Assembly (NCBI RefSeq): GCF_902859825.1
Contig: NZ_CADIKB010000008.1
Span: 1-64,000, forward strand
Source: Paraburkholderia phenoliruptrix
GTDB taxonomy: Bacteria > Pseudomonadota > Gammaproteobacteria > Burkholderiales > Burkholderiaceae
Length of the DNA stretch: 64,000 nucleotides
Direction of reading: 5' to 3'
Every line of letters begins with the position of its first letter. The first letter of the stretch is position 1. A program made the position numbers and the translations under genes. Positions 15,849 to 22,765 of the stretch are shown here, piece after piece. A model generated the notes under the pieces. The model was not told the origin of the DNA, ran no database searches, and saw only the letters and a list, made by a program, of their open reading frames with translations.

Positions 15849-16377
15849 CGAACACGCTGGCGCTTGCTGCGGCAGGTTGTGCAGGTGCGTGCCGTCCTCA
15901 ACGCTGGCGGTTCCTGCCCATCACGTCACGAAGGACGGTTCACGGACAACCCGCCCGGCATCGCTATGGAGCTTCAACGCCACGCCTCAAGAGCGGCGCC
16001 GCAAGGTGCGGCGGGGGCGTTCTCGCTTGTCGTCGGGTGGTTGACCTGGCCCGCGTCAGTGGGCGAGCCGGAGAAGCCTTCATGCGGGGATGCCGAGTCG
16101 GCCCCATCTCCTTTCGGAGCGGTTCGGCCCAAGGCGTCCTTGTCTCGTTGTGAATCCTGGTGGGGGCGCGGCTGCGCCTCGGGCTTATGGCTGCAACCGT
16201 CCGGCGAAAACAATTTCCCCTGCGCTGCGCGCATTCCTCGCGGGACAAATTCTTTTCGCCTTCCGGTTCTCCACTGCGTTGCGACCGCAAGCGGTGCAGC
16301 CAGCCCGTCCCCCGCCGGCCGGATCACAACAAGGACGCGATGGGCGCGAACCTTGTTCAACCGAAAGGAGAAACATC
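15849..16377. other. Long non-coding leader upstream of the DUF736 gene
   Basis: More than 500 bases with no convincing gene. ORFs on either strand are Arg/Ala-rich artefacts. The last bases contain the DUF736 ribosome site (aaaggaga). The region probably carries the promoter of the DUF736 gene, but I cannot assign -35/-10 boxes with confidence. Confidence 0.45.
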
Positions 16378-16698
16378 ATGGCCAACATCGGCACCTTCAC
16401 CGCAGACAAAGACGGCTTCACCGGCACGCTTCGCACCCTGACGCTCAACGTCAAGGTCAAGCTGGTTCCCAACGACAAGGGCGACACCGAGAACGCCCCG
16501 GACTTCCGCCTTCAGGCGGCCGGCCACGACATCGGCGCGGCGTGGAAGAAGACCAGCGAAGCCGGGCGGCCCTACGTGTCCGTATCCCTCGACGATCCTT
16601 CGTTCCCGGCGACGGTCTATGCCCGCCTGATCGAGAACGAGGACGAGGACGGTACGCACGACCTGATCTGGTCGCGCAGCAAGCCCAAGGCGGCGTGA
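16378..16698 (+). CDS. DUF736 family ICE/plasmid protein
   Basis: A 106-residue protein of the DUF736 family, starting MANIGTFT and holding KLVPN, APDFRL and the closing HDLIWSR motifs typical of it. The family is almost confined to conjugative elements; it is thought to be a small single-domain beta protein with no known activity. The ATG at 16378 follows aaaggagaaacatc. A terminator starts 6 bp after the stop, so it is transcribed alone. Codon use matches the neighbouring core genes. Confidence 0.88.
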   Translation: MANIGTFTADKDGFTGTLRTLTLNVKVKLVPNDKGDTENAPDFRLQAAGHDIGAAWKKTSEAGRPYVSVSLDDPSFPATVYARLIENEDEDGTHDLIWSRSKPKAA

Positions 16699-16704
16699 CC
16701 GCCG

Positions 16705-16734
16705 CAGCGCCCCGCCCATCGCGGCGGGGCGCTG
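16705..16734 (+). terminator. Hairpin terminator after the DUF736 gene
   Basis: Perfect 12-bp stem cagcgccccgcc / ggcggggcgctg with a 6-base loop right after the stop codon. It may also serve the convergent XRE gene. Confidence 0.6.
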
Positions 16735-16761
16735 TGCTGCTGTTCGCAGCACATCACCACG

Positions 16762-17067
16762 TCACGCGCGCGGCTTCGCCGCGTCGCGTTCCTTCAACAC
16801 CGCCTCCAGCTCCTGGCGCACCTGCGCCAGGAGCTCGTCGGCCTTGTGCGAGCTGTCGCCAGCGTAGGCCAGAGTCAGCAGCGTGAGCGGGTGGATCTCC
16901 ATCACCTCGCACAGCTCGGCCAGCTTATGCAGGGTCGGGCTTTTAAGGTCGCGTTCGAGGGTGCTCATATAGGTGCGACTGGACACGTCAGAGAAGGCTT
17001 CCTGGCTCAAGCCACGCGCCTTTCTAACTGTCTTCAATGCCTTCGCCAATGAGTTCCCAGCCGCCAC
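16762..17067 (-). CDS. XRE-family helix-turn-helix regulator
   Basis: A 101-residue repressor-type protein. The Cro/CI HTH spans about 8-62 (LKTVRKARGLSQEAFSDVSS and TYMSTLERDLKSPTLHKLAEL). A short helical tail (about 75-95) may dimerise. It is divergent from the DUF2958 gene, with the 240-bp gap holding two CTATAG elements, so it probably controls that promoter and its own. Such regulators are a standard part of Tn4371-type ICEs between DUF736 and the replication genes. Confidence 0.85.
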   Translation of the reverse strand: MAAGNSLAKALKTVRKARGLSQEAFSDVSSRTYMSTLERDLKSPTLHKLAELCEVMEIHPLTLLTLAYAGDSSHKADELLAQVRQELEAVLKERDAAKPRA

Positions 17068-17103
17068 CTATGGTTTCCCTCGAAAAACCAAGATGACAGC
17101 CCA

Positions 17104-17131
17104 TTGCGCTCTATAGGGCTACAATCTATAG
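17104..17131. promoter_or_regulatory. Candidate operator/promoter between divergent XRE and DUF2958 genes
   Basis: Two palindromic CTATAG elements (17111-17116 and 17126-17131), 15 bp apart, flank TACAAT, a fair -10 box. No clear -35 at 17 bp. Position suggests XRE control. Confidence 0.3.
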
Positions 17132-17307
17132 TGTTCATTTGGTGTTCTACGTTTTTGTGCCTTTACGGAAATCCGCATCGGCGGGTTCCAGCAAAGCCAC
17201 GCAAGCGCATCCGTGCTTGCGCACGAAGGCGTAAATCCGGTTTGGCGGTTCTGCGCTTCAACGTGAAACCGCATCCGTGCATCATTGGATTTGTGGGATT
17301 GCCGACC

Positions 17308-17658
17308 ATGCCCCAGCCACTCGCCACCGTCCCGGAGCGCGCGCAACTGCTCGCCAACGGCGAGGCCCGCGCCGCTGGCCGGGCCATCGACCCGGTGCCC
17401 GTGGTGCGGCTGTTCACGCCGGACGCGCATGTGACCTGGCTGCTGGCCGCACTCGATCCCGCCGATGGCGATACCGCCTGGGGTCTCATCGACCTGGGAA
17501 TCGGGATGCCGGCGCAGGGAACCGTCAAGCTGTCCGAGCTGGCCGGCATCGTCGGGCCGCGCCAGCAGCCCGTGCTGCGCGACCGCTATTTCCGCCCCAC
17601 ACGCACGCTGTCGGAATACACCCGGCTGGCCGAGCGCGACGGCGCGATCCCGGACTGA
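17308..17658 (+). CDS. DUF2958 domain protein
   Basis: A 116-residue protein matching the DUF2958 family: TWLLAALDPADGDTAWGLID, LGIGMPAQG and the RDRYFRP motif near the end. Family members are found mainly in ICEs and plasmids and have no known activity. The ATG at 17308 is used because the family fold begins here; the longer frame from 17104 covers the promoter region. No overlap with neighbours, so probably a single-gene transcript. Confidence 0.82.
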   Translation: MPQPLATVPERAQLLANGEARAAGRAIDPVPVVRLFTPDAHVTWLLAALDPADGDTAWGLIDLGIGMPAQGTVKLSELAGIVGPRQQPVLRDRYFRPTRTLSEYTRLAERDGAIPD

Positions 17659-17967
17659 ATACGGCCGACTGTGACTTTTTCAGTCTGGCGTCATACCGGG
17701 CAGGTCTTAATCAGCATTCTTGCGGCGTAGCCCCACCAGTCTGATCCAAATAGACATGATGCCCAGCGCGGGCTGCGGCAGGCTGGCCTGTGCAGCACTC
17801 CAAGTTCGGGGCGCTGCCGCCGCATCATTGAGACGAATATCGCAACGCATCGGAGCCAATCGGTCTTGACAACCCCATTCGCCTTTTTAACCCATGACGC
17901 TCTGACGATGGCGATGTAGCGCGTAGTTCTTCCGTGGCGGCGAGTCCTGTTCGCAGGAGGAGGCGTC
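17659..17967. other. Non-coding gap between DUF2958 and DUF2285 genes
   Basis: About 310 bases with no gene I can support. It ends with a strong ribosome site (ggaggagg) for the DUF2285 gene. Base composition is slightly less GC-rich than its flanks. Confidence 0.45.
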
Positions 17968-18729
17968 ATGGTCAATCCTCATCACCTCGCGTATTGGTAT
18001 CCGACTGCCGCATACCTGTATGTCTTTTGGCTGGATGCGCTCGCGCTCGCTTGGGAGTATTTGCGCAGGCATCCCGACTACCGGCTCGACTGGCTTCGCC
18101 GTCATCGCGGGCCAGACACAGCGCATCGCTGGGGTTTGCGCCTACTGGAAGACCCGGCGCTCGATGCGCGCGACGCGCATCCGGCCTGGCTGCCCGGCCA
18201 TGCCGCCGTGGTGAAGCTCTACCCCGATGCCGATCCGCCACAGGATGCGGCGACCTTCGCGTTCTGGCGCATCCCCGGTCACAAGCAACTGCTCCATGAC
18301 GGCAAAGGGCTGGCGCTGATCGCGCGCAGCCCAGGTCATTGCCTGCGCTTCGCGCTCGCGCCCGGCCTGGAAGACGGCATGGCCGTGGCCTATGCCCACC
18401 GCGGCGAGGCTGCCGCGCCTACGCGCGGTCATGCGCTCCAAGCGGCACTGGCGGCGGCCAAGCCCAGGCCGACACCTACCGCGCTGCTGGAACTGCACAG
18501 CTTGCAGGCGCTCGACGCGACCCTGGCGGGCGCGTCCTTGCGTGAAGTCGCGGAAGGACTGTTCGGCGTAGATGCCGCAGCCGATTGGTACAGCGATGGC
18601 GGGCTGCGCTCCAAGGTGCGCCGCCTGGTGCATCGCGGCGATGCGTTGATGCGCGGCGGCTACCGCCGGTTAGCACAGCTTCCGCCGCTTGAGAAGGGTC
18701 GTTTTGATGTGGATGCAAAACGGCCCTGA
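17968..18729 (+). CDS. DUF2285 (with DUF6499-like N-terminus) regulator-like protein
   Basis: A 253-residue protein. The N-terminus (WYPTAAYLYVF to EYLRRHPDYRLDW, about 10-43) is the DUF6499-type module. The C-terminal third (SLREVAEGLFGVDAAADW, then RSKVRRLVHRGDALM) is the DUF2285 domain, which looks like a degenerate DNA-binding fold. Preceded by an excellent ribosome site. It is always near the AlpA-like HTH and repA genes in this ICE family, consistent with a regulatory role in replication or excision, but no function has been shown to my knowledge. Confidence 0.82.
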   Translation: MVNPHHLAYWYPTAAYLYVFWLDALALAWEYLRRHPDYRLDWLRRHRGPDTAHRWGLRLLEDPALDARDAHPAWLPGHAAVVKLYPDADPPQDAATFAFWRIPGHKQLLHDGKGLALIARSPGHCLRFALAPGLEDGMAVAYAHRGEAAAPTRGHALQAALAAAKPRPTPTALLELHSLQALDATLAGASLREVAEGLFGVDAAADWYSDGGLRSKVRRLVHRGDALMRGGYRRLAQLPPLEKGRFDVDAKRP

Positions 18730-18812
18730 TCTAAAACCCCTCGCTTCTTGAGACTGCCTCCATCCGGTCGCGCTGTGTGGCCGGGCGCTTTCAACCGATG
18801 GAGGTTCACACC

Positions 18813-19094
18813 ATGCGTCCCGCTCCCTTGCGGCCTGCCGCCACTGTCTCGACCGCTGCCGCGCAGCCCCAACGCTATCTCACCAACGACGAAGCCGCCG
18901 AGTACCTGCGCTTGTCGCCGCGCACGCTGGAAAAGCAGCGCGTGATCGGCGGCGGCCCGCGCTTTCGCAAGTTCGGCCGGCGCGTCATGTACGCCGTGGC
19001 CGACCTCGATGCCTGGGCTGCCGACCGCAGCTTCGAGACGACTTCCGATCCCGAATACGCCGAGCACCACTCGGCCGACAGCCGTGCGCGCTGA
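18813..19094 (+). CDS. AlpA/excisionase-type helix-turn-helix protein
   Basis: A 93-residue protein of the HTH_17/AlpA group. The winged HTH covers about 25-75: YLTNDEAAEYLRLSPRTLEK, then GPRFRKFGRRVMY and DLDAWA. Such proteins act as recombination directionality factors or transcription regulators. The ATG at 18813 follows ggaggttcacacc and is preferred to the one at 18777. It lies 26 bp upstream of repA, probably in one transcript. Excisionase versus repressor function cannot be told from sequence. Confidence 0.82.
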   Translation: MRPAPLRPAATVSTAAAQPQRYLTNDEAAEYLRLSPRTLEKQRVIGGGPRFRKFGRRVMYAVADLDAWAADRSFETTSDPEYAEHHSADSRAR

Positions 19095-19120
19095 TCGGCG
19101 GCGCGCGGCAGGCCATCGCC

Positions 19121-19978
19121 ATGTCCAGCACCGCGCTGCCGTCCCGGCAGCGGCCGTTGCAGGAGCGCGAACAACTCGACCTGTTCCGCGCCTTGCCCGG
19201 CGACATGGCGCCGCGCGACAGCCAGGATTTGATGGCCTATCCGTTCTTCTCGCTCGGCAAGTCCAAGCGGGTCAAGCCCATCGACTTCCGCGCGGGCAAC
19301 GTCACGATCCGCGTGGAAGGCACGCAGGAGCACGGCATCGCCACGATTTGGGATGCGGACGTGCTGATATGGGCGGCCTCGCAGATCGTGGAAGCGAAGG
19401 ACGCGGGCCTGCGGCCGTCGCGGCTGATGCAGGCCACGCCCTACGAGATTCTGCGCTTCATCGGGCGCGGCAAGTCGCTGCGCGACTACCAGCGCCTCAA
19501 GGCCGCGCTGGATCGCCTGCAATCGACCACGGTGGCCACGTCCATCCGCGAGACGACCGGGCGGCGCCTGCACCGTTTCTCGTGGATCAACGAATGGAAG
19601 GAACTGGCCGATGCCAGCGGCACGCCGCTGGGCATCGAGCTGATCCTGCCGGACTGGTTTTACGCGGGGGTGTTGGATGCTGCGCTGGTGCTGACCATCG
19701 ACCCGGCGTACTTCCGGCTCACCGGCGGCATCGAGCGTTGGCTGTACCGCCTGGTGCGCAAGCACGGCGGCAAGCAGGCATACGGCTGGCAGTTCGACTT
19801 TCGCTACCTGCACCAGAAATCCGGCAGCACCGCCAAGCCTTACGACTTCGCCTGCGACCTGCGCGCGCTGGTCGCGCGGCAGTCGCTGCCCGGCTATGTC
19901 CTGGGCATCGAGCGGATGCCCGACAACGGCATGGAGTTGCTGACGTTCCGGCCCGTGCCGCAGACGGCACGGGGATAA
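19121..19978 (+). CDS. repA: RepA replication initiator (RPA family)
   Basis: A 285-residue initiator of the broad-host-range plasmid RPA/RepA family. Typical motifs are the N-terminal ERELDLF-like segment (REQLDLFRALPGD), PFFSLGKSKR, IWDADVLIWAASQI and the central HRFSWINEW. The initiator would bind the iterons found 25 bp beyond its stop. Presence of rep with parA/parB in an ICE suggests a replicating circular intermediate that improves stability. ATG at 19121 lies 26 bp after the HTH gene. Confidence 0.87.
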   Translation: MSSTALPSRQRPLQEREQLDLFRALPGDMAPRDSQDLMAYPFFSLGKSKRVKPIDFRAGNVTIRVEGTQEHGIATIWDADVLIWAASQIVEAKDAGLRPSRLMQATPYEILRFIGRGKSLRDYQRLKAALDRLQSTTVATSIRETTGRRLHRFSWINEWKELADASGTPLGIELILPDWFYAGVLDAALVLTIDPAYFRLTGGIERWLYRLVRKHGGKQAYGWQFDFRYLHQKSGSTAKPYDFACDLRALVARQSLPGYVLGIERMPDNGMELLTFRPVPQTARG

Positions 19979-20002
19979 CTCCGGGAAAACTTGTGAATGG
20001 TG

Positions 20003-20066
20003 TCGTGCTATCAGGCGTGCGGGGTATCGTGCTATCAGGCGTGGGACTATCGTGCTATCAGGCGTG
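20003..20066 (+). repeat. Three iterons, candidate replication origin
   Basis: The 17-mer tcgtgctatcaggcgtg occurs three times without mismatch at 20003-20019, 20027-20043 and 20050-20066, with starts 24 and 23 bp apart, about two helical turns. They follow repA directly, as RepA binding sites do in iteron plasmids. Confidence 0.8.
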
Positions 20067-20110
20067 CCGATCGGCCGCAAACCCGCGCCAGCATTGGGTT
20101 TCGCGCCCCT

Positions 20111-20140
20111 CTAACTTCCCTAACTTAAATTCTCTAACTT
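20111..20140 (+). repeat. AT-richer CTAACTT repeats next to the iterons
   Basis: Three copies of ctaactt at 20111-20117, 20120-20126 and 20134-20140 within the least GC-rich stretch of the area. This could be the melting region of the origin or a ParA/repressor operator upstream of parA. Confidence 0.45.
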
Positions 20141-20267
20141 TTAGTAGGGAAACGCCGCTGCGGTGGACAACCACCACGCGGCCACAAACGGCAGGCAATA
20201 CCAGCCGGCAGCCGACAGGTTTTGCAGGCCAATCAAGGCAAGGCTTTCCAAGAGGGAGGGCCGCGCC

Positions 20268-20906
20268 ATGATCGTCGCTCTGCTCAACCAGAAAGGCGGC
20301 GTGGGCAAGACCACGCTCGCCACACACATCGCCGGCGAGCTGGCGATGCGCGGCCAGCACGTCGTCCTGCTGGACGCCGACCCGCAGGGTTCATCGCTGG
20401 ACTGGACACAGCGCAGAAGCCAGCAGGGTTTGCCAAGGTTGTTCAGCGCCGTGGGCCTGGCACGCGAAACGCTGCATCAGGAAGCACCAGAACTCGCCAG
20501 GCGGGCCGATCACGTCGTCATCGACGGCCCGCCACGCATCGCGGCACTGGCGCGCTCCGCGCTGCTGGCGGCCGAGCGCGTGCTGATCCCCGTGCAACCC
20601 AGCCCCTACGACCTGCGGGCCAGCGCCGAGATGGTGGCGCTGATCCGCGAGGCCCAGGTGTTCCGGCCTGCGCTGCGCGCGGCCTTCGTCATCAACCGGC
20701 GCGTCAGCACCACGATCATCGGGCGCGAGGCGCGGCAGTCGCTGGCCGACCAACCGCTGCCGGCGCTGCGCGCCGAGGTTCGCCAGCGCATCGTCTTCGC
20801 CGACAGCGTGGCCGCCGGTCGGCTCGCACGCGAGACGGCGCCGGACAGCGCCGCCGCGCGTGAAATCACCGCGCTGGTGGACGAACTGCTGCGGTGGCCG
20901 ACATGA
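20268..20906 (+). CDS. parA: ParA-family partition ATPase
   Basis: A 212-residue ParA/MinD-type ATPase. The deviant Walker A is KGGVGKTT at residues about 9-16, switch I DADPQGSS at about 39-46, and DGPPR (about 85-89) is the Walker B. Its small size is that of type Ib ParA proteins without an HTH. The ATG at 20268 begins MIVALLNQKGG, the normal ParA start; the upstream frame covers the origin region. The gene leads an overlapping series (parA, RHH-like, DUF2840, traF). It would use DNA-bound ATPase cycling to partition the circular ICE, with the ParB encoded at 12792 as a possible partner. Confidence 0.88.
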   Translation: MIVALLNQKGGVGKTTLATHIAGELAMRGQHVVLLDADPQGSSLDWTQRRSQQGLPRLFSAVGLARETLHQEAPELARRADHVVIDGPPRIAALARSALLAAERVLIPVQPSPYDLRASAEMVALIREAQVFRPALRAAFVINRRVSTTIIGREARQSLADQPLPALRAEVRQRIVFADSVAAGRLARETAPDSAAAREITALVDELLRWPT

Positions 20907-21187
20907 CCGAGAAGCCGCCACCGAACAGCAGACGCACGGCAAAGCGCGTCGGCATCGGCGCGCGTCCGCCCGCGAATCCGCAAGCCGAGGCGTGGATTCG
21001 CCAAGGCGACGCCGATGCGCTGGGCAAGGGCGACCTCTACACCGCCCGCCTGACCCTCGACATCACGCCCGCGCTGCGCGCGCGCATCAAGGTGTCGGCC
21101 TTCACGCAAGGCGTGACCGTGGCCGATCTGCTGCGCGGCCTGCTGGAGCGGGAGTTTCCCGAGCATCGCAGGGAGAACACCCCATGA
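20903..21187 (+). CDS. Small partition-associated, ribbon-helix-helix-like protein
   Basis: A 94-residue protein. The C-terminal half (YTARLTLDITPALRARIKVS, then GVTVADLLRGLLEREF) fits a ribbon-helix-helix or ParG/StbB-like centromere binder. The first 45 residues are basic and probably disordered, typical of ParA-stimulating tails. The ATG overlaps the parA stop as ATGA; a GTG 9 bp earlier is possible. As partner of ParA it may be the true centromere-binding protein, leaving the large ParB for another task. That assignment is inferred from position and fold. Confidence 0.7.
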   Translation: MTEKPPPNSRRTAKRVGIGARPPANPQAEAWIRQGDADALGKGDLYTARLTLDITPALRARIKVSAFTQGVTVADLLRGLLEREFPEHRRENTP

Positions 21188-21717
21188 CCGCATCCGCTTC
21201 GCCTGCCGCTGGCGCGGCTACGGCTGCGCTCGCAGCTCCTTCCGGCCATCCTGCCAGGGCGCCGCTGACGCGCGTGGCACTGGCCTACATCGAACCGCGC
21301 TTCAAGCTCTACCTGCGCTTCGGCGAACCTGCGCGCACGCACCAGCTCGACCGCTGGCGGCGCTGCGCGGTGTTCCTGCCGCGTGCAATGTTCTGCCGCG
21401 TGCGCTGGGAAGCAAACGACTACGGCACGATCCGCTGGCAACTCATGGTGATGCAAGCCGCCACGCCGCTGGACGACATGCAGCGCATCCCCGGTGTGCG
21501 GCCGGGCGCACGCCTGCTGCTGCACGCCGAAGGCGAAAACACGGTGCGGGCCGTGCTGGAACGCATCGACGGCATCGAAGGGCAAGGCATCGTCGCCATC
21601 GACGTGTCACCCGCGTACTGGCGCACGCTGGGCAACCGTCTGGCGGCCCGCCTGGCGCTGCCCGAATACACCGCCGAGCGGCACGCCGCCTGGCTGGCCG
21701 GAAGGGCGCTGCCATGA
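21184..21717 (+). CDS. DUF2840 family protein
   Basis: A 177-residue protein of the DUF2840 family, seen between parA and traF in Tn4371-type ICEs. Recognisable stretches are YIEPRFKLYLRFG, RRCAVFLPRAMFCRVRWEAN and the C-terminal PEYTAERHAAWLAGR. The ATG overlaps the preceding stop as ATGA, and traF overlaps its own stop. No catalytic residues stand out. Function unknown; coupling suggests a role in partition or early transfer. Confidence 0.82.
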   Translation: MTASASPAAGAATAALAAPSGHPARAPLTRVALAYIEPRFKLYLRFGEPARTHQLDRWRRCAVFLPRAMFCRVRWEANDYGTIRWQLMVMQAATPLDDMQRIPGVRPGARLLLHAEGENTVRAVLERIDGIEGQGIVAIDVSPAYWRTLGNRLAARLALPEYTAERHAAWLAGRALP

Positions 21718-22313
21718 CGACCCAATCCAACACCACATGCACGCACGAAGTCGCGCCGCATCCTCGCTCGCGCCTGCGCGTTCGCATCGTGCTGGCGGGC
21801 TTCGCTGCCGTCGGCCTCGCTGCGCTGGCCTGGGCGGTGTTCGTGTCGCCGCTGCCGCGTCTGACCTACAACCCGTCCGACAGCGTGGCGGTCGGCTGGT
21901 ATCGCATCGAACCGTTCGACCCGCGCACCGCCTCGCTGCCACGTCCGTTGTCCGTGGACAGCATCGTGCTGGTGCCGCTGCCCGACAGGGCCGCCATGCT
22001 GGCTGCGCAGCGCGGCTACCTGCCGACCCGCGTTCCGCTGCTCAAACGTGTGGGCGCAGTCGCGCCGCAACACGTTTGCATCGTCGCCGGGCAGGTACGC
22101 ATCGACGGCGTGCCTGCGGCCGCCGCGCTGCCTACTGACCGGCTGGGCCGGCCGCTGCCATCCTTGCAGCTTTGCCGCCGCCTCGAACCCGGCGAACTGT
22201 TCCTGTTGAGCGTGACCAATCCGGCATCGTTCGACAGCCGTTATTTCGGCCCGGTCAGCGCATCCGCCGTGATCGGCGTCGCGGACCCGGTCTGGCTGGA
22301 GACACGCCCATGA
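21714..22313 (+). CDS. traF: TraF, S26-family signal-peptidase-like transfer protease
   Basis: A 199-residue inner-membrane protease. One transmembrane helix (about 23-46) is followed by NPSDSVAVGWYRI, where the Ser before VAVG is the expected nucleophile, and LLKRVGA carries the general-base Lys. In RP4, TraF matures and cyclises the TrbC pilin. The same job is expected here for TrbC encoded at 45493. It overlaps DUF2840 by ATGA and overlaps the small ORF that follows. This position, far from trb genes, is normal for Tn4371-type ICEs. Confidence 0.88.
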   Translation: MTTQSNTTCTHEVAPHPRSRLRVRIVLAGFAAVGLAALAWAVFVSPLPRLTYNPSDSVAVGWYRIEPFDPRTASLPRPLSVDSIVLVPLPDRAAMLAAQRGYLPTRVPLLKRVGAVAPQHVCIVAGQVRIDGVPAAAALPTDRLGRPLPSLQLCRRLEPGELFLLSVTNPASFDSRYFGPVSASAVIGVADPVWLETRP

Positions 22314-22765
22314 TGGCCGCCGATTCACTGCACGTTGCCGTGCCTCTCATCGTGCCATCGGGCATGCCGTTCCGGCTGCCGCCGCCGTGTCGTCGCGCGT
22401 GCAGCGCGGGCGCATTCGCGCCGCGCTTCGCGCAACATCCGGCGCAGCCGTCCAGCGTGCAGGCGTCTTGCCTCGAACGCGCCTGGCCTGCGGCCATTGG
22501 CGCGTTCGCCGGCGTGCTGGCTGCAAGCAGCACAGCGCCGCCGGGCCGCCGACGCCCGGAGCGACAGCGAAGGGCAAAGGCGGAAGGCAAGACAAAAGGG
22601 TGCGGCACCTGTCGGCCCGCAAAGCCAGTCTGCACATGGGGGTGGCGCGACACGCAGCGGCTTCGCCACCGTGCCGCGTGGGGCGCGAAGCCCGCGCCGA
22701 TGCGGGCATGTCCGCGTGCTTCGCACGCCCGGACACGCCAGAACTTGCAAGGAGCACAGCCATGA
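22310..22765 (+). CDS. Possible small ORF linking traF and relaxase, overlapping candidate oriT
   Basis: A 151-codon frame whose ATG overlaps the traF stop and whose TGA overlaps the relaxase ATG, both as ATGA. The double coupling argues for translation. Against it, the composition is Ala/Arg/Pro-rich, no domain is recognisable and the second half is full of hairpins, as an origin of transfer would be. It may be a true basic linker protein, a translational bridge, or chance. Confidence 0.3.
   Translation: MMAADSLHVAVPLIVPSGMPFRLPPPCRRACSAGAFAPRFAQHPAQPSSVQASCLERAWPAAIGAFAGVLAASSTAPPGRRRPERQRRAKAEGKTKGCGTCRPAKPVCTWGWRDTQRLRHRAAWGAKPAPMRACPRASHARTRQNLQGAQP
22690..22734 (+). other. Candidate origin of transfer hairpins upstream of the relaxase
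   Basis: Two adjacent hairpins lie just before the relaxase gene: gcccgc / gcgggc (22690-22707) and gtccgcgtgc / gcacgc-cggac with a 3-base loop (22710-22734). Location between traF and the relaxase and inverted repeats are typical of oriT. No nic sequence is recognisable. Confidence 0.35.

Noticed and set aside
15479..16886. Long Arg/Ala-rich frames over the DUF736 leader
   Set aside because: They run through repeats and hairpins and overlap the DUF736 gene; the composition is that of translated non-coding DNA.
20003..20066. CRISPR array
   Set aside because: The 17-bp repeats are separated by only 6-7 bp, far too short for spacers; they fit iterons. No other CRISPR-like array was seen in the window.
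22310..22765. RP4-type nic site
   Set aside because: No ATCCTG-like core occurs in the segment, so a nic position cannot be assigned by similarity.
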